Shown here piece by piece: positions 7,801-16,276 of a DNA stretch of 43,375 bases. The stretch comes from Gammaproteobacteria bacterium (GTDB taxonomy: Bacteria > Pseudomonadota > Gammaproteobacteria > Pseudomonadales > Azotimanducaceae), in contig JAPPND010000228.1 of the NCBI GenBank assembly GCA_028818795.1, forward strand, positions 1 through 43,375, given 5' to 3'. Below the pieces are notes generated by a model. That model was not told the origin of the DNA. It ran no database searches and saw nothing but the letters and a program-made list of their open reading frames with translations. The position numbers and the translations under genes were made by a program. The first letter of the stretch is position 1, and each line of letters begins with the position of its first letter.

Positions 7801-9237
7801 ATGATGACAAGACGGTTCCGATGCCTGTGTTCGCTGGCAGTTGCCTGCTTCGTGGTGGGATGTGCCAGCCCGTCGATGCCTGATGCGACGGATGTGGTAC
7901 GACAGGAGGAAAGAAACGAGCCAAGGGAGATCCCCGAGGAGCTTCTTCTCGATGTCGGAATCAGCGTATTCGATAACGCCCGTCCGCTGCTTGACGGGGA
8001 CGACGATGAGTCCGCCTTCCGGAACGCAGAGGTACGGAGGGCTGAACGCAGTTTCCTGCCTTATGTCATCGGCAAGTACTTGCAGGACACCGAGACCTGG
8101 GGCGCCGTCCGGGTCGTTCCGAGACCGGTTGCCGTCGACGTGACCGTGACGGGGACGATCACGCACTCGGATGGGGAGACCCTCGCTTTTCGCGCCAAGG
8201 CAACGGACGCGCGTGGAATCCAATGGTTCGACAAGGAATACCGGGTAACGGCGAAACCCGGCGCGTATGACGGCGAAGACAACGTTGACGATCCCTTCGC
8301 CGATGCCTACGCCGCGCTGGCAGCGGACATGGCAACGAGTCTGCGCGGCCTCTCCTTGGACGACCTCGCCCGCATTCGGTCCGTGGCCGAACTCGCCTTC
8401 GCACGCTCGGTCGTGCCCGAGGCGTTCGCCCGGCACGTGACGGCGAAGCCGGATGGGGGTCATGAACTGCACCGATTGCCGGCCAACGAAGATCCCCTGT
8501 TGCCGCGGGTCCGCCAGATCCGAGACCGCGATCATTTGTTCATCGATCAGGTCAACGCCTACTACGACGACTTCACGGCGAACGTCCAACGCCCGTACGA
8601 CGAGTGGCGCCGGGAGGCGTTTCATAGTCGGCGGGCCCAGCGCGAACTCTCCGCGAAAGCCGAAGCGCAAATGCTGCTCGGATCGGCAAGAATCATCGAA
8701 GGACTCGCGCGCATGGAAAACAGACAGCCGAGCCGCCTGGTTCTCGACTGGATAACCCGGGGCGTGGGGTTGATTCGTGGTGCCGAGGACAGCGAAGACC
8801 GGATTCGCGAGACTTTGGACTCCATGCGTGAAGTCGGGCGCTCGACGGAGGCGAGCCTGGTGCCTCATACCACCGACCTGGAGAACCGTACTGCCCGTTT
8901 GCAGCAGGGCGTCGCGGCCGTGGACGGTAGGCAGGTGAAGTCAAAGGCGATCCGAGTCCCGGGTGTTTCCCACCTGCAGCCGTTTGAAAGGGCATTCGCG
9001 TACCAGATTCTCGCTAGGGCATACCTGGCGAAGAAGGACTATGAGGCCGCGATTGGCGTCTACGAGAGGATTCTGGAGCTAGGGACGCGTGCACCGCGGT
9101 GGCATCGCGAATTCAGCAACAAGAACCTGGCCCTAATCCACTTCTCCCGAAGGGACTATGAAAAATCCCTCAAATATCAAAAGGCTTGGCTCGGAACATC
9201 GAGTTGGGTGGGAGAAGCCTGTCCAAGGGTCTGTTGA
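7801..9237 (+). CDS. Lipoprotein with LVDV-type N-terminal domain and clipped TPR tail
   Basis: 478 residues. The signal peptide ends in a lipobox, FVVG-C21, so it is probably an outer-membrane lipoprotein. Residues about 40-360 are paralogous to the lipoprotein at 37906-39246: 'EELLLDVGISVFD' against 'EDMLLDVGVAVFD', 'NWGAVRVIP'-like and 'VTVTGTITHSDGE' against 'VTVTGVIVHSDGE', 'RRLPANEDP' against 'RRLPADNDP', and 'HTTDLENRT' against 'HTIELENRT'. The tail (about 385-478) differs: it has two TPR-like units ('QILARAYLAKKDYEAAIGVYERIL' region and 'LALIHFSRRDYEKSLKY') and then ends in a short Trp/Cys tail where TPR proteins usually continue. It looks like a fusion that has lost its end. Function unknown. 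Confidence 0.75.
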   Translation: MMTRRFRCLCSLAVACFVVGCASPSMPDATDVVRQEERNEPREIPEELLLDVGISVFDNARPLLDGDDDESAFRNAEVRRAERSFLPYVIGKYLQDTETWGAVRVVPRPVAVDVTVTGTITHSDGETLAFRAKATDARGIQWFDKEYRVTAKPGAYDGEDNVDDPFADAYAALAADMATSLRGLSLDDLARIRSVAELAFARSVVPEAFARHVTAKPDGGHELHRLPANEDPLLPRVRQIRDRDHLFIDQVNAYYDDFTANVQRPYDEWRREAFHSRRAQRELSAKAEAQMLLGSARIIEGLARMENRQPSRLVLDWITRGVGLIRGAEDSEDRIRETLDSMREVGRSTEASLVPHTTDLENRTARLQQGVAAVDGRQVKSKAIRVPGVSHLQPFERAFAYQILARAYLAKKDYEAAIGVYERILELGTRAPRWHREFSNKNLALIHFSRRDYEKSLKYQKAWLGTSSWVGEACPRVC

Positions 9238-9250
9238 ACAGCTATTCGTG

Positions 9251-10078
9251 ATGAGTGCCTCGATGCAATCCGATTCCCCGGTACCGGTGGACGCGCAAGC
9301 GCGCGCCGAGTACTTGGAGTTCGCCTGCCGCTTGGCGAGGCTCGCGGGCGAGAGCATCCTGCCGCAGTTCCGGCGTCGCCTTGCAGTGGACAACAAGAAA
9401 GCCGGTACCGACTACGATCCGGTGACCGAGGCCGATCGCGCAGCGGAACGCGCCATGCGCGACGAGATCCGAGAGCGTTATCCGGCGCACGGGATATTGG
9501 GCGAAGAGTTCGGTCTCGAGACGGGAGATGGACTGACCTGGGTGCTGGACCCCATCGACGGGACCCGGGGCTTTGTGATGGGACTCCTGCACTGGGGAAC
9601 CTTGGTGGCGCTCTTCGACGGCCAGCGGCCGGTGGTCGGAGTGATTCGCCAGCCGGTGCTGGACGAGACGTTCGCCGGAGACGGCACCCGGGCGATCTTC
9701 ACCTGCGGAGGAGAGCAGCGGGCGCTGGCGACGCGACCTTGCTCGACGCTGGGGGAGGCGCTTGCCGGGACGACCGCCCCGGAGATGTTCCGCACCGACC
9801 GGCAGGTGTCGGGTTTCGGCCGCATCCGCCAACTCGCCCGTGGCATGCGCTACGGTACCGACTGCTACCTCTATGCGATGCTCGCCATGGGCCTTGCCGA
9901 CCTCGTCATCGAAGCGAACCTGAAACCGTACGATGTCCAAGCGCTGATCCCGGTGGTCGAGGGGGCCGGCGGCGTCATCACCGATTGGGATGGCGGCAAT
10001 CCGGCCATGGGCGGGGAGGTGCTGGCCACGGGGGACGCCCGTTTGCACGAGCGTGTATTGGCCGAACTCCGGCACTAG
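9251..10078 (+). CDS. hisN: Inositol-monophosphatase-fold phosphatase, histidinol-phosphatase type
   Basis: 275 residues with the complete metal-dependent signature: 'DPVTEADRAAE' (56-66), GEEFG (84-88, carboxylates E85/E86), LDPIDGTRGF (99-108, metal ligands D100 and D103) and 'KPYDVQALIPVVEGAGG' (225-241, D228). The TRGF after the IDGT motif and KPYDV before the final metal Asp are typical of HisN-type histidinol phosphatases, the penultimate step of histidine synthesis; other small phosphomonoester substrates cannot be excluded. ATG at 9251 gives the usual family length; an in-frame extension to 9158 would overlap the lipoprotein. Cytosolic. No other his genes lie nearby. The sulfatase starts 2 bases after the stop. 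Confidence 0.85.
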   Translation: MSASMQSDSPVPVDAQARAEYLEFACRLARLAGESILPQFRRRLAVDNKKAGTDYDPVTEADRAAERAMRDEIRERYPAHGILGEEFGLETGDGLTWVLDPIDGTRGFVMGLLHWGTLVALFDGQRPVVGVIRQPVLDETFAGDGTRAIFTCGGEQRALATRPCSTLGEALAGTTAPEMFRTDRQVSGFGRIRQLARGMRYGTDCYLYAMLAMGLADLVIEANLKPYDVQALIPVVEGAGGVITDWDGGNPAMGGEVLATGDARLHERVLAELRH

Positions 10079-10080
10079 GG

Positions 10081-11598
10081 ATGCCCAACAGACCCCACAT
10101 CATCATCTTCAACCCCGACCAGTGGCGGGGAGACGCTCTCGGACACGTCGGCCATCCGGCGGTGAAGACACCGAACATCGATCGGCTCGTGGCGCGCGAG
10201 GCGGTCTCCTTCGGCCAAGCGTTCGTCCAGGCCACCGTGTGTACGCCGAGCCGGTGCTCGTTCATGACGGGCTGGTATCCCCACGTCCGGGGTCACCGCA
10301 CCATGCACCACATGCTGAACCCGACCCTCGGGGAGACCAACCTGCTGAAGGTACTCCGGGACAACGGCTACTACGTCTGGTGGGGCGGAAAGAACGACCT
10401 GGTGCCGGGGCAACTCGGTTTCGAAGCGCACTGCGACGTTCATTTCCGGCCCACGCCCGACGACTACGAACGCTGGGGTGCCGCTCCGCGACCGGGGAGC
10501 CACGGGGGCGATCTGGCTTGGCGCGGCGATCCGGCGGGCGACAACTACTTCAGTTTCTTCAAGGGGCGGCTCGATGCCCCGGCGGGTGGCGTCTGGTTCG
10601 ATGGTGACTGGGCGATGGTGTACGGTGCCATTGACTTCCTTCGGAGCTACGACGGCGATCAGCCGCTGTGCTTGTTTTTGCCGCTGGGGTATCCGCATCC
10701 GCCGTATTGCGTGGAAGAGCCCTGGTATTCGGTCACGAATCGCGACGACATCCCCGATCGCCACATCTACGAGACTTGGGATGACAAGCCCGGGCTGTTG
10801 AAGGGTATTCGCGATGGCCAACGTCTGACTGGCTGGACCGAGGAGCGCTGGCGCGAGCTTCGGGCGACCTACTACGGGATGTGCGCACGGGTGGACCACC
10901 AGTTCGGGATGTTGGTCCAGGCGTTGCGCGATGCGGGGACGTTCGACGACAGCGCGGTGTTCCTGTTCTCGGACCACGGCGACTTCACCGGCGACTACGG
11001 CCTCGTGGAGAAGACCCAGAACACGTTCCAGGACTGTCTGAGTCGCGTCCCCCTGATCGTGAAGCCGCCGACGGGTGTCGGGGTCGTGCCGGGCGTTCGC
11101 GACCAACTGGTCGAGTTGGTGGACTTTCCGGCCACGGTCTACGATCTTGCCGAGATCGACTGCGGCTACTGGCACTTCGGTCGGAGCCTCGTGGGACTCC
11201 TTGGCGACCCCGATGGCGCACACCGCGATGCGGTATTTACGGAAGGCGGTCGCCTGGAGGACGAAGCCCAGGCCAGTGAGTACGAAAGCCTATCCGGAGG
11301 CGACAAGCTGGGACTGTATTCGCCGCGTGTAAGTCTCCAGGTCGCCGAAACCAGGCCGCTCCCGCATACCAAGGCCGCGATGTGCCGCGACGGCCGGTAC
11401 AAGTACGTACGCAGGGCGTTCGAGATGGACGAGTTCTACGACCTCGAGGAGGATCCAGGTGAGACTTGGAACCGGATCGGCGATACGCGCTACGGCGACG
11501 AGATCATCCGCCTAAAGGAACGCATGCTGACGTGGTACATGGAGACCTGCGACGTGGTCCCGCTTGAGAGCGACCGCCGCAACTTCGCGCGCGCTTGA
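10081..11598 (+). CDS. Type I sulfatase (alkaline-phosphatase superfamily)
   Basis: 505 residues. N-terminal metal residues are in 'NPDQWRGD' (D13), and the formylglycine motif is C54-T-P-S-R58 with the usual following region, marking a Cys-type sulfatase that must be matured by a formylglycine-generating enzyme. A second metal motif, FSDHGDFTGDYG, lies at about 297-308, and the C-terminal 'YDLEEDPGETWNRIGD' is typical of arylsulfatases and choline-sulfatase-like enzymes. There is no signal peptide, so it acts in the cytosol. The substrate (a sulfate or phosphonate ester) cannot be read from sequence. It is spaced 2 bases from hisN and probably co-transcribed. No catalytic maturase is visible in this window; the FGE-fold protein at 34251 lacks the key cysteines. 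Confidence 0.88.
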   Translation: MPNRPHIIIFNPDQWRGDALGHVGHPAVKTPNIDRLVAREAVSFGQAFVQATVCTPSRCSFMTGWYPHVRGHRTMHHMLNPTLGETNLLKVLRDNGYYVWWGGKNDLVPGQLGFEAHCDVHFRPTPDDYERWGAAPRPGSHGGDLAWRGDPAGDNYFSFFKGRLDAPAGGVWFDGDWAMVYGAIDFLRSYDGDQPLCLFLPLGYPHPPYCVEEPWYSVTNRDDIPDRHIYETWDDKPGLLKGIRDGQRLTGWTEERWRELRATYYGMCARVDHQFGMLVQALRDAGTFDDSAVFLFSDHGDFTGDYGLVEKTQNTFQDCLSRVPLIVKPPTGVGVVPGVRDQLVELVDFPATVYDLAEIDCGYWHFGRSLVGLLGDPDGAHRDAVFTEGGRLEDEAQASEYESLSGGDKLGLYSPRVSLQVAETRPLPHTKAAMCRDGRYKYVRRAFEMDEFYDLEEDPGETWNRIGDTRYGDEIIRLKERMLTWYMETCDVVPLESDRRNFARA

Positions 11599-11629
11599 TG
11601 CGCGGCTTGACGGTATCCTCCCGAACACC

Positions 11630-12625
11630 ATGGATCCATTGATTCAACGAGCGGGCGACATGCTCGACTGCTACCGCGTTGCCCTTGAGGCAGCCAAGGA
11701 CCTGCTCGACGAGCGTTTCGGCCAGGCCGTCGAACTGATCGCGGGGCTGGACTCGATCCTGATCGTCACGGGTCTCGGCAAGAGTGGCCTGGTGGCCAGC
11801 AAGGTGGCGGCGACCTTGTCCAGTACGGGCACGCAAGCAGTTTTCGTGCATCCCGTGGAGGCGTTGCACGGCGATCTGGGCATCGTGAGGCCAGGGTCGG
11901 CGTTGCTTGCGCTTTCCAAGAGCGGGAGCAACGAAGAGACCATCGCTTTCGCCCGGCAGTTCAAGGCTGTAACAGGGGGGCAGGTCGTCTCGGTCACGGA
12001 ACCCGACTCAAAGCTCGCGGCGATTGCCGACATCGCCTTGGAGATCCCGGCGTTGCCGGAGATCGACGAGTTCGATCTTGCACCCACCACGAGCGCGGTC
12101 ACGGCAATGGCCGTTTGCGATGTACTGGCGATCCTCGTGCAACAGGCCAAGGGTTTGACGGAACGCGATTTCGCGAGGTTCCACCCGAGTGGCAGGCTGG
12201 GCCGGCGCCTGCTTCTCTCCGTGGACGATGTCATGATCAAGGGGAAGGGGTTGCCGGTCGTCGACACGGCCTCGCACTTCCCCGATCTGCTCTACACGAT
12301 TTCCTCCAAGGGCATCGGCATGACGACGGTCGTGGACGAAGGCGGGACGTACGTAGGCGTCGTAACGGATGCGGACATCCGCCGGCTCCTGCTGCGCGGC
12401 GAACACGTCAATCGGCTGACGGTGGCCGAGTGCTTCGAACGCAGCCGTCGCGGCAGCGAAAGCACCGCACCTACCGAAGTCGACGGCTCGGCATCCGCGG
12501 ATACCAAGGCCATCGACTGCCTGCGCCAGATGCAGGCCAACCAGATTACCGAGCTCGTCATCCTCGACGAGGAGCGGCCCGTCGGAGTGGTACGCCTCCA
12601 GGATCTGATCGCTGCCGGCCTCTAG
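11630..12625 (+). CDS. kdsD: Arabinose-5-phosphate isomerase, KdsD/KpsF family
   Basis: 331 residues: an N-terminal SIS domain (about 35-175, with 'VTGLGKSGLVASKVAATLSS' and 'ALSKSGSNEE') followed by two CBS domains (about 205-260 and 275-331). This order is diagnostic of D-arabinose-5-phosphate isomerase, which converts ribulose 5-phosphate to arabinose 5-phosphate for Kdo synthesis in LPS. 'FHPSGRLGRRLL' joins SIS and CBS as in KdsD. ATG at 11630 gives the family length; the in-frame extension to 11564 overlaps the sulfatase. The companion genes usually beside it (kdsC, lptC) are absent, so it has an unusual neighbourhood. Confidence 0.93.
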   Translation: MDPLIQRAGDMLDCYRVALEAAKDLLDERFGQAVELIAGLDSILIVTGLGKSGLVASKVAATLSSTGTQAVFVHPVEALHGDLGIVRPGSALLALSKSGSNEETIAFARQFKAVTGGQVVSVTEPDSKLAAIADIALEIPALPEIDEFDLAPTTSAVTAMAVCDVLAILVQQAKGLTERDFARFHPSGRLGRRLLLSVDDVMIKGKGLPVVDTASHFPDLLYTISSKGIGMTTVVDEGGTYVGVVTDADIRRLLLRGEHVNRLTVAECFERSRRGSESTAPTEVDGSASADTKAIDCLRQMQANQITELVILDEERPVGVVRLQDLIAAGL

Positions 12626-12793
12626 CCGCCAGTTGCATGGACGGCCCGGAGCCGTTCTTCCTTCAAGTCGCCGCGATGGCAGTCGTGGCGAATCGCGGAG
12701 ATCTGCGTAAGCCAGCGCCCCGTCTGGCCCACTCGCCGAGTCGCGTCGCCTATGGTCGATGGCGCTGATTCACCAACTTGATGGAGGTACGCG

Positions 12794-13057
12794 ATGAAGA
12801 AGCAACTATTTGCATTGGTGGCTGTGCTGGGGCTGGGCGGGTTCGCGGGCGCGGGCGCCGACGCAACCGGCAACGTCGAACCCCGGTCCAACGTGATCCA
12901 TTGGGCCACGGTGGTGTTCTGCGAAAGCTACGAGGACGGCCGGATGGTCGACGAGGTCTGCGTCGGGGGCCACACGGGGTTCGTCGTCCGGAAAATGGTG
13001 GACGTGACCTTGAGCGCACTGCCCGGGGCGCCAGCGACAACGTTTCTTGTCCAATGA
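12794..13057 (+). CDS. Small secreted protein of unknown function
   Basis: 87 residues after a strong ribosome binding site (GGAGGT, 5 bases before ATG). An N-terminal MKK with a hydrophobic run to about residue 20 and small residues (GAGADA) indicate a Sec signal peptide. The mature part of roughly 63 residues has two cysteines (in 'VFCESYED' and 'EVCVGGHTG') that could form one periplasmic disulfide. I do not recognise the family. A large inverted repeat begins 3 bases after the stop. Confidence 0.65.
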   Translation: MKKQLFALVAVLGLGGFAGAGADATGNVEPRSNVIHWATVVFCESYEDGRMVDEVCVGGHTGFVVRKMVDVTLSALPGAPATTFLVQ

Positions 13058-13059
13058 CG

Positions 13060-13117
13060 TAGTGCCCGTACCCCCGCGCGTTGGCGCCGCGAGGACGGCG
13101 CGCGGGGAACGGCACTA
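13060..13117. terminator. Large imperfect stem-loop between small secreted gene and SpoIIM-like gene
   Basis: TAGTGCC (13060-13066) pairs with GGCACTA (13111-13117), and CCCCGCGCG (13072-13080) pairs with CGCGCGGGG (13099-13107), leaving an internal bulge and an 18-base loop. No T-run follows, so a classical intrinsic terminator is doubtful; it may cap the 3' end of the small gene or affect the GTG start 15 bases downstream. Confidence 0.55.
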
Positions 13118-13132
13118 TCGAGTCCTTGTTCC

Positions 13133-13717
13133 GTGCTGGCAACGACACTCGCAAAAGACAACTGGGTCGGCAGTTTCCTCGGTGCCGTCTTTGTTCTGGT
13201 GGTCGGCTTGGTGGCGGGTATCGCCATCGCGGAATGGATCAACGCCATGCCTGCCGAATCGACGCCGCCCGTGGTCGCGCACAGATCTCCCGGCGCGGAG
13301 CCGGCTAGCTGGGAGCTCTTTGCGTTCATCCTGAGACGGAATATGACCGTATTTCTGATTCTGCTCCTGGGGGTCTTGTCAGCCGGCCTGGTGACCATCG
13401 TGGTGCTCCTCGGTAACGGCCTCGCCGTCGGCCAGCTCATCGGCTTCGCCAGGACGTCGGGCATGTCCCATGTGGATGTCGCCTATCTTCTGTTGCCGCA
13501 CGGCGTACTTGAACTGGGTGCGCTTTGCGTTGCCGGGGCTGTCGGCCTGCGAGGTATCGGACTCGCGTTCGGGGTTTCGGCAGTTGATCGGAGGGCTTTC
13601 GAGTCACTGCGTCTCGGGACGGTGCTGGTCTTCGGTCTGGTCGCCCTGGCCACGGCCGCGTTCGTCGAAGCGTTCGTGACGGTGGAAATCGCCGAGTCGT
13701 TGAGCGGCAGATGGTGA
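13133..13717 (+). CDS. SpoIIM-like (DUF95) integral membrane protein
   Basis: 194 residues with about five TM helices (near 13-34, 72-93, 112-132, 138-150 and 160-182). 'LLGNGLAVGQLIG' (92-104) and 'LLPHGVLELGALCVAGAVGL' (120-139) are the hallmarks of the stage II sporulation protein M family, which also occurs widely in non-sporulating bacteria, often beside RDD and MoxR/vWA genes. Its role there is not established. The GTG start at 13133 has no obvious ribosome binding site, so the exact start is uncertain. It overlaps the next gene by 7 bases, so the two are coupled. Confidence 0.75.
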   Translation: MLATTLAKDNWVGSFLGAVFVLVVGLVAGIAIAEWINAMPAESTPPVVAHRSPGAEPASWELFAFILRRNMTVFLILLLGVLSAGLVTIVVLLGNGLAVGQLIGFARTSGMSHVDVAYLLLPHGVLELGALCVAGAVGLRGIGLAFGVSAVDRRAFESLRLGTVLVFGLVALATAAFVEAFVTVEIAESLSGRW

Positions 13718-14304
13718 AGTGGCTGGAGCGCCTGGCCAAGCTGGCGTTGCTGCCCGTCTTGGTTTGGTTCGCCGGGCTGGCGGCCTTTGCCGTCATCGGG
13801 ATCGACGGGCTGTTCGCCGGTCCCAATCCGGTGTTCGTGATCGCGCGGGTGACGGCCTACGTGACCGTGGTGATGGTGGCGGCGGTAACGACGGCGTTCG
13901 TGGCCGCGTTCGGCTTGGCCTGCGGGGCGATGCTGAACTGGCTCGGCGAATCCCTCGACCCTAGGCAGATCGTCGCCACGATGAGCCGGTCGTTCTGGTG
14001 CCTGGCAGCATATGTCTGGCTGGGGGTCGCTTCGTTGATCCTCGATCCCCCCGTCGCCTTGACCGTCTTCGAGATGTCGGAACCCGACGCGTTGGAGGTC
14101 CGGGTTGCGGAAACCACCGCGTTCGCGTGGATGGGTCGGCTCCGCTACCTGGCGCTGATCGGTTTCCTCGCCACGTCGTTCTGGCTGTTGGCACGGCGCA
14201 CGAGGCCATTGAATGCGCTGCTCGCCGTCTCGTTCGGCGTGGCGGCTCTTGCGGCCGTTTTGACCGGACTTGGACTGCTGTCGGGCCCGTCGTTGGTCCC
14301 CTAG
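13711..14304 (+). CDS. Multi-pass membrane protein of unknown function
   Basis: 197 residues, mostly hydrophobic, with about five TM helices (near 10-30, 38-62, 90-108, 142-162 and 167-190). The ATG overlaps the end of the SpoIIM-like gene by 7 bases, implying a paired function. The arrangement loosely recalls Yip1-type proteins, but no signature is clear enough for assignment. Confidence 0.6.
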   Translation: MVKWLERLAKLALLPVLVWFAGLAAFAVIGIDGLFAGPNPVFVIARVTAYVTVVMVAAVTTAFVAAFGLACGAMLNWLGESLDPRQIVATMSRSFWCLAAYVWLGVASLILDPPVALTVFEMSEPDALEVRVAETTAFAWMGRLRYLALIGFLATSFWLLARRTRPLNALLAVSFGVAALAAVLTGLGLLSGPSLVP

Positions 14305-14380
14305 CGGCGGGCACCCCCGAGTGTCGCGCCGGACCGGCCGCGGTTGCGAAGGCCACGAAACAAGAGCGACCATCGTCCCG

Positions 14381-16276
14381 ATGACGACATGGCAAGTCGA
14401 GTCCCGCAGGATCTACGCCGAAGGCCGGTCTTTCGGCGACTTCGGCGTCTTCGAGATCCTGGAAGGACGGGTCCGCTACTCGGTCGATCCCGCGGACCCC
14501 CGCAACGTCGGGATCGTCGACCTCGAGCACGCGCCCCGGGAAGAGGACGGGTGCGTGCGCTACAGCGGCGACTACACCATCGTCGCGCCGCGGGAGAGGC
14601 CGGCACGGAAACTCCTGGTCGATGTCCCGAATCGAGGCAGGCGACTGGCGTTCTCCATCCTGAATCGCGCGCTGCCCGCGGATCTTCTGGAGGATCCGTG
14701 TGCGCCGGGCGACGGTTTCCTGTTCCGGCGCGGCTTCGCGCTTGCCTCGATCGGCTGGCAATGGGACTTGCCGGCGGGCCTCCGGTTGGACGCACCGGAA
14801 GTGCTCGAATGTGGCGAACCGGTCGAAGGCGACGTGGTCTGTCGGGTTCAACCGGGAAGCAACCGGCGGTTCGTTTCCTTTGGCCAGCTTGGTGAGGTCA
14901 CCTATCCGCCGGCTGATCTCGACGATCCCAAGGCGCGGCTCTTCGTCCGCGACGACGACAATGCGCCGTTGATCGAGATCGATCGGTGCCGGTGGCGTTT
15001 CGCCCGGGACACCGAAGGCGTCGTCGAGCCGAGCGGGAAGTACATCCGCTTGGATGGGGGTTTCGAGAAAGGCCGCATCTACACGCTCGTCTACCGTGCT
15101 CGGGGCGCCCGCGTCACGGGGTGCGCCTTGCTGGCTCTGCGCGATGCGGCCGAGAGCATTCGGGCCGGCGACGGTCCCTGTGCGACGGCCAGTCCGACGG
15201 TATTGGCGTTCGGAGCGTCCCAGACCGGTCGTGTCCTGCGCCATTTGCTGCACCTTGGCCTCAATTCGGACTCGGCGGGAAACCGGGTCTTCGACGGCGT
15301 GCATGTGCATATCGCCGGTGGCCAGCGAGGCGACTTCAACCATCGTTTCGCCCAACCGTCCAGCGCCGGAGTCCCGGCGGCGGGCCAGCGCTTCCCGTTC
15401 TCGGGTACAGCCGTTCGCGATCCGGCGAGTGGCTCCTCCGGGGGTCTCTACGACAATCTGGCGCACATCCCGAAGGTGGTCATCACGAACACCTCCTTCG
15501 AATACTGGCGGGGGGATGCAGCGCTCACGCACGTCTCCCCCGACGGCGCACGCGATCTTAAACCGCACCGTTCGGAGCGCAACTACCTCTTCGCGGGTAC
15601 GCATCACGTCAACGGAGTCCTGCCGCCAACCAATACCTTCGCGGTGACGGGCGAGAAGGCCCGCTACAACTTCAACGTCGTCGACCATTCGCCTCTGGTG
15701 CGTGCAGCATTCGCCAACCTCGACGCGTGGGCTGCAAATGGCAAACCGCCGCCCGACTCGAAGGTGCCGACCCTGCACGAGGCCACCCTCGTCGAACGGC
15801 GGGTTGTGCTCGGCAAGTTCGCTGCGGTCGACGGCTTCGAGGGGCTCGATCCGGACCGGCTTGGGGGTCTCGCAGCCCTTGACCTAGGTGAGCGGGCGGG
15901 GGAGGGGGTTTGCGTTTTTCCCGCCATCGAAGGGCGTCCCTATGCGCGTCTGGTCTCCGATGTGGACACTTCATTGAACGAACTCGCAGGTATACGTTTG
16001 CCGGAAGTCCGACTCCCCATCGGATGCCACACGGGGTGGAATCCTCGCCATCCCGACCACGGCGCGCCGGAACTGCCGGCCGTCTTCGTGGGGTTCAGTC
16101 TGTTCGTCGGCGAGTTAGCAGCGCGGGAAGTGGTCGAGCGTCGGGCCCGGAAGTGTGTGCGCGCACTGGTCGCGGCCAGATTGCTCTTGGCCGAGGATGC
16201 CGAACGCGTCGTGGCCCGATCCCTTCGTGTCTATGACACGGTGGCGGAGTTTGCCGAGACGGACGGGGACCGCTGA
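14381..16276 (+). CDS. Large alpha/beta-hydrolase-domain protein (PF20091-like)
   Basis: 631 residues of the large alpha/beta-hydrolase domain family. The nucleophile elbow is G-A-S280-Q-T-G-R (278-284), and a characteristic C-terminal segment GCHTGWNPRHPDHG starts at about 548, probably supplying catalytic or structural His residues. There is no signal peptide, so it is probably cytosolic. Members are annotated only as hydrolases and the substrate is unknown. ATG at 14381 starts on the conserved N-terminal beta domain ('YAEGRSFGDFG'); the in-frame extension to 14270 overlaps the upstream gene. The stop overlaps the next start (TGATG). Confidence 0.8.
   Translation: MTTWQVESRRIYAEGRSFGDFGVFEILEGRVRYSVDPADPRNVGIVDLEHAPREEDGCVRYSGDYTIVAPRERPARKLLVDVPNRGRRLAFSILNRALPADLLEDPCAPGDGFLFRRGFALASIGWQWDLPAGLRLDAPEVLECGEPVEGDVVCRVQPGSNRRFVSFGQLGEVTYPPADLDDPKARLFVRDDDNAPLIEIDRCRWRFARDTEGVVEPSGKYIRLDGGFEKGRIYTLVYRARGARVTGCALLALRDAAESIRAGDGPCATASPTVLAFGASQTGRVLRHLLHLGLNSDSAGNRVFDGVHVHIAGGQRGDFNHRFAQPSSAGVPAAGQRFPFSGTAVRDPASGSSGGLYDNLAHIPKVVITNTSFEYWRGDAALTHVSPDGARDLKPHRSERNYLFAGTHHVNGVLPPTNTFAVTGEKARYNFNVVDHSPLVRAAFANLDAWAANGKPPPDSKVPTLHEATLVERRVVLGKFAAVDGFEGLDPDRLGGLAALDLGERAGEGVCVFPAIEGRPYARLVSDVDTSLNELAGIRLPEVRLPIGCHTGWNPRHPDHGAPELPAVFVGFSLFVGELAAREVVERRARKCVRALVAARLLLAEDAERVVARSLRVYDTVAEFAETDGDR

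Noticed and set aside
10075-11223. 382-codon minus-strand open frame opposite the sulfatase
   Set aside because: Shadow of the sulfatase gene, no recognisable domains.
13961-15778. 605-codon minus-strand open frame opposite the membrane protein and hydrolase genes
   Set aside because: Arg/Gly/Pro-rich translation without motifs; the + strand genes have conserved family signatures.
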